Assembly (NCBI RefSeq): GCF_009708175.1
Contig: NZ_WMBB01000011.1
Coordinates: 62,001-126,000 of the forward strand
Source of the DNA: Nocardia aurantiaca
GTDB taxonomy: Bacteria > Actinomycetota > Actinomycetes > Mycobacteriales > Mycobacteriaceae
Direction: 5' to 3'
DNA: 64,000 nt
Translations under genes and position numbers: made by a program
Part shown: in pieces, positions 60,293-64,000 of the stretch
Numbering within the stretch: the first letter of the stretch is position 1
Layout of the letters: each line of letters starts with the position of its first letter
Notes under the pieces: generated by a model
The model's database searches: none
What the model saw: only the letters and a program-made list of their open reading frames with translations
What the model was told of the DNA's origin: nothing

Positions 60293-60862
60293 CTAGGCGT
60301 TGCTGCTCTGCTTACGCCAATCGCGGATGGCGTCGCGGATCCGGTCGAAAACCGCCAGCGGCGGACCGATGAGCAGATTCGCGGCCAGGGATCCGCCCAC
60401 CTCGGGGTGCGGGCGGGTGGGTGCGAGGGCCTCGGCGAAGCTGACCACGCTCGCGAGCCGGACTCGCTCGTCGTGGGACGTGTTCAGCCGCAACTCGCTG
60501 AACTCCTCCTTCTCCTCGAGCTCCGCGTGTTCGATCACCTTCTGGGCGAACGACGCGAATCTCGAATCGAACTCCGGATGCCCGAGGCCCAGGTCGTAGA
60601 GCGACGCCAAGACCTGCTTGGCTTCCTGCTCTTCGCGCAGCCGACTGTCGACGATCTCGCCGCCTACCGCATGATGGCGCGACGCCGGGTGCACGACCTG
60701 CTCCTCGGCGCTCTCGTGCACGGCCAGCAGCCGCACCAGATCGTCGAACGCCTGCTGCCGGGCCGGGCCTACGGCCAGATGGACCTGTTGCAGCAGGATC
60801 TTGATCTGGCCGTGCTGGGCGACCAGCAGGTCGATCACGTCCTTGTCGTTCGTATCGGCCAT
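60293..60862 (-). CDS. Hemerythrin HHE-domain protein (paralogue)
   Basis: This 189-residue protein shares layout with the gene at 38596: AQHGQIKILLQQVHLAVGPA near residue 15, RLLAVHESAEEQVVHPASRH near 44, EEQEAKQVLASLYDLGLGHP near 76, VIEHAELEEKEEFSELR near 108 and the same C-terminal APTRPHPEV and GPPLAVFDRIRDAIRDW. The HxxxH and HxxE ligands for a di-iron site are present. It is 6 bases after the CsbD-like gene, with a SigF-like promoter in front of the pair. A role in O2, NO or peroxide sensing is likely. Confidence 0.9.
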   Translation of the reverse strand: MADTNDKDVIDLLVAQHGQIKILLQQVHLAVGPARQQAFDDLVRLLAVHESAEEQVVHPASRHHAVGGEIVDSRLREEQEAKQVLASLYDLGLGHPEFDSRFASFAQKVIEHAELEEKEEFSELRLNTSHDERVRLASVVSFAEALAPTRPHPEVGGSLAANLLIGPPLAVFDRIRDAIRDWRKQSSNA

Positions 60863-60868
60863 GCGCGC

Positions 60869-61114
60869 TCACCGATTCTGGTGCGCCCGCTGACGCGCTT
60901 CCTCGGCTTGGGCCTGGGCCCGGTCCTTCTCGGCCTGCGCTTCCCGCCTGGCGGCGTCGCGCTGCGATTCGGCCTTGTCCTGCTGAGCGCGGCCCTCCTC
61001 GCGCAGGCTCTCATTGCCGAAGACCTTGCCCGCGGCCTCCTTGGCCGCGCCCTTGACGCCCTCGACCGCGCCTTCGACGCCCTCCCGGGCTCCGCTCTTC
61101 TCATGCTCGGACAT
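60869..61114 (-). CDS. CsbD/LEA-like stress protein
   Basis: This 81-residue hydrophilic protein has no cysteine and is rich in Ala, Glu, Lys and Arg. Its first half, EGVEGAVEGVKGAAKEAAGK and VFGNESLREEGRAQQDKAE, follows the CsbD/microaggregate-binding type; the second half is a charged helix of QAEKDRAQAQAEEARQRA type. CsbD proteins are controlled by SigB in Bacillus. AGGAGG-like ATTCGGAGG precedes ATG 61114. It is co-transcribed with the hemerythrin gene. Confidence 0.85.
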   Translation of the reverse strand: MSEHEKSGAREGVEGAVEGVKGAAKEAAGKVFGNESLREEGRAQQDKAESQRDAARREAQAEKDRAQAQAEEARQRAHQNR

Positions 61115-61156
61115 GGGATATACCTCCGAATATCGGATTGCAGGGACATTGGGGAT

Positions 61157-61181
61157 CTACCCGTGACTTCCGAGCCGAAAC
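61157..61181 (-). promoter_or_regulatory. SigB/F-type promoter of the csbD-hemerythrin operon
   Basis: On the minus strand GTTT (61181-61178) and GGGTAG (61162-61157) are exactly 15 bases apart, 43-67 bases upstream of ATG 61114. This is the best SigF-like match in the window. Confidence 0.65.
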
Positions 61182-61198
61182 AGGCTGTAAGCCATCTT

Positions 61199-61223
61199 GT
61201 TTCGAGACCGAGGGACCGGGCAA
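61199..61223 (+). promoter_or_regulatory. SigB/F-type promoter of the lipoprotein gene
   Basis: GTTT (61199-61202) and GGGCAA (61218-61223) are 15 bases apart, 40 bases ahead of ATG 61263. The -10 is less typical. It stands back to back with the csbD promoter. Confidence 0.45.
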
Positions 61224-61262
61224 TCGATGTGCGGGGGTGACGAGAACGAGGAAGTGTCTTCG

Positions 61263-61586
61263 ATGACCCGATACGCGATCCGAACCACGGTCCTGGTGAC
61301 CGCCGTCCTGCTCATTCCCCTCCTCGGGGCCTGTGAGCAAGCGAAGGAGGCCGTCAACAAGGGCGGCAGCACCCCGTGCAGCGAGTTCATGGCACAGGAT
61401 CAGAGCAAGCAGCGGATCACCGTCCGCAAGTACCTCGAGCAGGACACGAAGGTGACACCGACCGCCGATCCGGACACCGTCGACGCGTCCATCGCGGCCA
61501 TCACGCTCATGTGTCAGGCCCAGCGGAATCCGGACACCCCGATCCGCGATGCCGATCTCACCGGCATCCTCGTGCCGAAAAGGTAG
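61263..61586 (+). CDS. Lipoprotein with HdeA-like cysteine spacing
   Basis: This 107-residue exported protein has a signal peptide with the lipobox LLGAC near residues 20-24. The mature part has cysteines in TPCSEFMAQDQSKQRI and ITLMCQAQRNPDTPI that probably form a disulfide, as in HdeA-like acid-stress proteins and mycobacterial relatives. GAGGAAG lies eight bases before ATG 61263. Family assignment is tentative. A SigF-like promoter lies upstream. Confidence 0.65.
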   Translation: MTRYAIRTTVLVTAVLLIPLLGACEQAKEAVNKGGSTPCSEFMAQDQSKQRITVRKYLEQDTKVTPTADPDTVDASIAAITLMCQAQRNPDTPIRDADLTGILVPKR

Positions 61587-61604
61587 CGGCGGCAGCGCTT
61601 TTTC

Positions 61605-63401
61605 TCAGCCGCGGCGGGCCGGGCGCATCTCCTGCGCCTTCGTCTTCGCGCCCTGGATGATGAGGTGCCAGCCGCCCGGATCGCCGCGAAGGACCGCTTC
61701 CGCGGTGTCCTTCAGCTGTTCCCACGTGGCGTGCGGCGGAATCGGCGGGACCTCCGGATCGGTGTGGACGTCGAGGAGTACGGGCCCATCGGCGGACAGC
61801 GCGGCTTCCCAGGCGGGCCCGACCGCGTCGGGACGGTCGACCGAGATGGCGGCCAGACCCGCGCAACGCGCGACCTCGGCGTAGGAGATGTCCGGAAGCG
61901 TCTGCGAATCCTCGAACTTCGGCTCGCCGCCCATGGCGCGCAGTTCCCAGGTGACCTGATTGAGGTCATTGTTGTGGAATACGCACACGATCAGTCTCGG
62001 GTCCTCCCAGCGGCTTTGATACCGCTTGACGGTCAGCAGCTCGGCGAGCCCGTTCATCTGCATTGCCCCATCGCCCACCAGAGCGATGACAGGCCGATCC
62101 GGGCAGGCGAATTTCGCGCCGATCGCGTAGGGCACCGCGGGCCCCATGGTGGCGAGCGTGCCCGACAGCGAACCCCGCATGCTGCCGCTGAAGCGCAGAC
62201 AGCGCGCGTACCAGTTGGCCGCCGAGCCCGAATCGGAGGTGATGATGGCGTTCTCGGGCAGCCGCCGCGACAGCTCCCACGCCACCCGCATGGGGTTCAC
62301 GGGCTTGGCCTCGAGCATGGATTGGTGTTCGATCGTCTGCCACCAGCGGGCGACGTTCTCCTGGATATCGGTCGTCCACGCCCGGTTCGGATTCGATGCC
62401 AGCATCGGAATCATTTCGGCCAGTGTGGCTTTGGCATCGCCGACCAGATTCACCTCGGTCGGATAGCGCATGCCGATCATGGTGCCGTCGATGTCGATCT
62501 GCACGGCGCGGGCCTGCCCGAAGTCCGGAAGGAACTGCGCGTAGGGGAAATTCGAGCCCACGATGAGCAAGGTGTCGCAGTCGCGCATCAATTCATAGCT
62601 GGGCCGGGTGCCGAGCAGGCCGATCGCTCCGGTCACGAACGGCAGTTCGTCGGAGAGCACGTCCTTGCCGAGGAGCGCCTTCGCGATGCCGGCGCCGGTC
62701 AGCTCGGCAATGCGGGTGAGTTCCGCGGCGCAGCCGCGCGCGCCCTGTCCCGCCAGAATGGCGACTCGGGTTCCGGCGTTGAGGATCTCGGCCGCGCGCT
62801 CGATCTCGGAACGGGGTGGCAGCACCCTCGGCGCCGACATGGTGCCCGGCGAGCTGGAGGGCACCTGCTTGAACTCGTGCTCGGGCGCTTCGTATTTCTC
62901 CTCCTGGAGATCGGACGGGATGATCACCGTGGTCGGCGCGCGCCGCGCCAGCGCCGTGCGGAAGGCACGGTCCAGCGCGTTGGGCAGTTGGCTCGACACG
63001 TTCACCTCGACCAGATAGTCCGAGGCCACATCCTTGAACAGGCTCTGCAGATCCACTTCCTGCTGATAGCTGCCGCCCATCGCGCTGCGCGCGGTCTGTC
63101 CGACGATCGCCACCACCGGGACATGGTCCAGTTTCGCGTCGTACAACCCATTCAGCAGATGAATGGCCCCGGGACCCGAGGTCGCGGTGCACACCCCCAC
63201 ATTGCCGCTGAACTTCGCGTACCCGGTCGCCTCGAACGCGGCCATCTCCTCGTGGCGCGCCTGGATGAAGGCGGGCCGTCCGTCAGCGCGGCCGAATGCC
63301 GCGATGAGGCCGTTGATTCCGTCGCCGGGATATCCGAAGACCTGCTCGACGCCCCATTCCCGCAACCGCTCCAACACATGATCACTCACTTGCCGGGTCA
63401 T
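61605..63401 (-). CDS. Thiamine diphosphate enzyme, PoxB-like (pyruvate oxidase / quinone-dependent pyruvate dehydrogenase family)
   Basis: This 598-residue protein has the three ThDP-enzyme domains. The Pyr domain starts with EQVFGYPGDGINGLIAAFGR and carries the cofactor-activating glutamate E51 in RHEEMAAF. A central Rossmann-like domain begins near 195. The PP domain has the GDG...NN cofactor motif starting at G443-D444-G445 and reaching HNND near 475. Family members decarboxylate pyruvate to acetate or make acetolactate; the C-terminal membrane-binding helix of E. coli PoxB is not evident here. Start ATG 63401 with GGAGAG. GGGTAC-like promoter sequences lie upstream. Confidence 0.87.
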   Translation of the reverse strand: MTRQVSDHVLERLREWGVEQVFGYPGDGINGLIAAFGRADGRPAFIQARHEEMAAFEATGYAKFSGNVGVCTATSGPGAIHLLNGLYDAKLDHVPVVAIVGQTARSAMGGSYQQEVDLQSLFKDVASDYLVEVNVSSQLPNALDRAFRTALARRAPTTVIIPSDLQEEKYEAPEHEFKQVPSSSPGTMSAPRVLPPRSEIERAAEILNAGTRVAILAGQGARGCAAELTRIAELTGAGIAKALLGKDVLSDELPFVTGAIGLLGTRPSYELMRDCDTLLIVGSNFPYAQFLPDFGQARAVQIDIDGTMIGMRYPTEVNLVGDAKATLAEMIPMLASNPNRAWTTDIQENVARWWQTIEHQSMLEAKPVNPMRVAWELSRRLPENAIITSDSGSAANWYARCLRFSGSMRGSLSGTLATMGPAVPYAIGAKFACPDRPVIALVGDGAMQMNGLAELLTVKRYQSRWEDPRLIVCVFHNNDLNQVTWELRAMGGEPKFEDSQTLPDISYAEVARCAGLAAISVDRPDAVGPAWEAALSADGPVLLDVHTDPEVPPIPPHATWEQLKDTAEAVLRGDPGGWHLIIQGAKTKAQEMRPARRG

Positions 63402-63548
63402 GGTCTCTCCTGTCCCTCTCGGCGGATCTGTGTGAACAGCGCCCGAGTACCCGCGCGCCCGATCCCCAATCGGCGCGTGATTACGCCGACGTCGCGGGTA
63501 TCCGCGCGACAGAGGACCGCACGTGACCGCTGGAATGGAGGCGCGAAG

Positions 63549-64000
63549 ATGACGGCAGTATCCGATCACCAGCGACGATCGGGGCAGCGTACCCGGCTTC
63601 CCCTCGATGCCGTCGCCGCCGACTTGACCAGCGCCGTCGCCGGGGAAGTGCGCTTCGACCCGGGATCGCGGGCCGCCTACTCCACCGATGCCTCCAATTA
63701 CCGTGTGCTGCCCCTGGGCGTGGTCGTCCCCCGCACACCGGAGGATGCGATGGCCGCGATCGCGGTGTGCCGTGAGCACGACATGCCGGTGCTGTCCCGG
63801 GGCGGCGGGACCAGCCTGGCGGGCCAATGCTGCAACGCCGCGGTCGTACTGGACTGGACCAAGTACTGCCATCGGATGCTCGACCTCGATCCGGACACGC
63901 GGACCGTGGTGGTCGAGCCGGGCATAGCCCTGGACGCGCTGAACCATGAGCTGCGCTCTCACGACCTCATGGTCGGGCCGAAACCGTCGACTCACGTCAG
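63549..64000 (+). CDS. FAD-binding oxidoreductase, GlcD/D-lactate dehydrogenase type (5' part)
   Basis: The gene begins at ATG 63549 and is cut by the window end after about 150 codons. The visible part is the FAD-binding PCMH domain: RAAYSTDASNYRVLPLGVVV near residue 45, VLSRGGGTSLAGQCCNAAVV near 80 with the diphosphate-binding RGGGTSLAGQ, and TRTVVVEPGIALDALNHELR near 118. Large relatives carry an extra Fe-S domain at the C terminus. A role in D-lactate or glycolate oxidation is likely. GAAG is a weak ribosome site. It is divergent from the PoxB-like gene, with GGGTAT at 63496 between them. Confidence 0.87.
   Translation, partial: MTAVSDHQRRSGQRTRLPLDAVAADLTSAVAGEVRFDPGSRAAYSTDASNYRVLPLGVVVPRTPEDAMAAIAVCREHDMPVLSRGGGTSLAGQCCNAAVVLDWTKYCHRMLDLDPDTRTVVVEPGIALDALNHELRSHDLMVGPKPSTHV

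Noticed and set aside
1..64000. CRISPR arrays, tRNA or rRNA genes, insertion sequences, prophage genes
   Set aside because: No regularly spaced repeats, no cloverleaf or rRNA motifs and no transposase or integrase motifs were seen on either strand.

Overview
The window is high-GC, densely coded DNA with many 4-base start/stop overlaps, typical of a mycolic-acid actinobacterium. An MmcO-type copper oxidase, a UsfY-like protein, a SigB/F/G-family sigma factor with GTTT/GGGTAT-like promoters, a very large CtpI-like P-type ATPase and several small actinobacterial DUF proteins (DUF6131, DUF6328, DUF5709, DUF6153 by recognition) fit a Nocardia or close relative. There is no rRNA or tRNA to confirm this. 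LysR at the left edge and an FAD oxidoreductase at the right edge are cut by the window ends.

Region 1 (about 1-34,200) is an organosulfur-scavenging island. It has three complete peptide/opine-type ABC importers, each with a lipoprotein binding protein, two permeases and one fused double ATPase of the GsiA kind. Around them lie seven luciferase-like (LLM) flavin monooxygenases or relatives, four DszC/SfnB-like members of the acyl-CoA dehydrogenase fold, an aldo/keto reductase, a PLP aminotransferase, an MFS carrier and a broken rhodanese. There are four transcription blocks: +711-7153, -16812-7223, +17232-20618 and -34163-20677. Known DszA/DszC, NtaA/SnaA and SsuD chemistry suggests that imported sulfur compounds are oxidised by the DszC-like and LLM enzymes to release sulfite. 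No dedicated flavin reductase lies inside the island; the nearest candidate is at 47486. A conserved leader of about 65 nt sits at similar distances, in the same orientation, ahead of three of the transcription starts.

Region 2 (about 34,200-49,300) is mixed: an amidase, a copper-defence pair (mmcO plus a small membrane protein) behind a near-perfect TACCCCC/GGGGGTA dyad, a hemerythrin, an AI-2E-family exporter, a GH15 glucan hydrolase, a PfpI gene broken by a stop just after its nucleophile, a TetR remnant, usfY, a PAS-ANTAR regulator, an F420-type LLM oxidoreductase, a flavin reductase, a 25-residue peptide that is 40% methionine, and a glycosyltransferase.

Region 3 (about 49,500-64,000) is stress and metabolism: a cysteine-less HesB-like protein, an aconitase-family protein with one cluster cysteine replaced by serine, a duplicated CtpI-like P-type ATPase whose first half is catalytically degenerate, a DoxX protein with sixteen perfectly phased 11-residue repeats, a sigma factor, small membrane proteins, a second hemerythrin with a CsbD-like protein, a PoxB-like ThDP enzyme and the start of an FAD oxidase. 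Several promoters here resemble those of the encoded sigma-factor family, so much of regions 2-3 may form one general-stress regulon.
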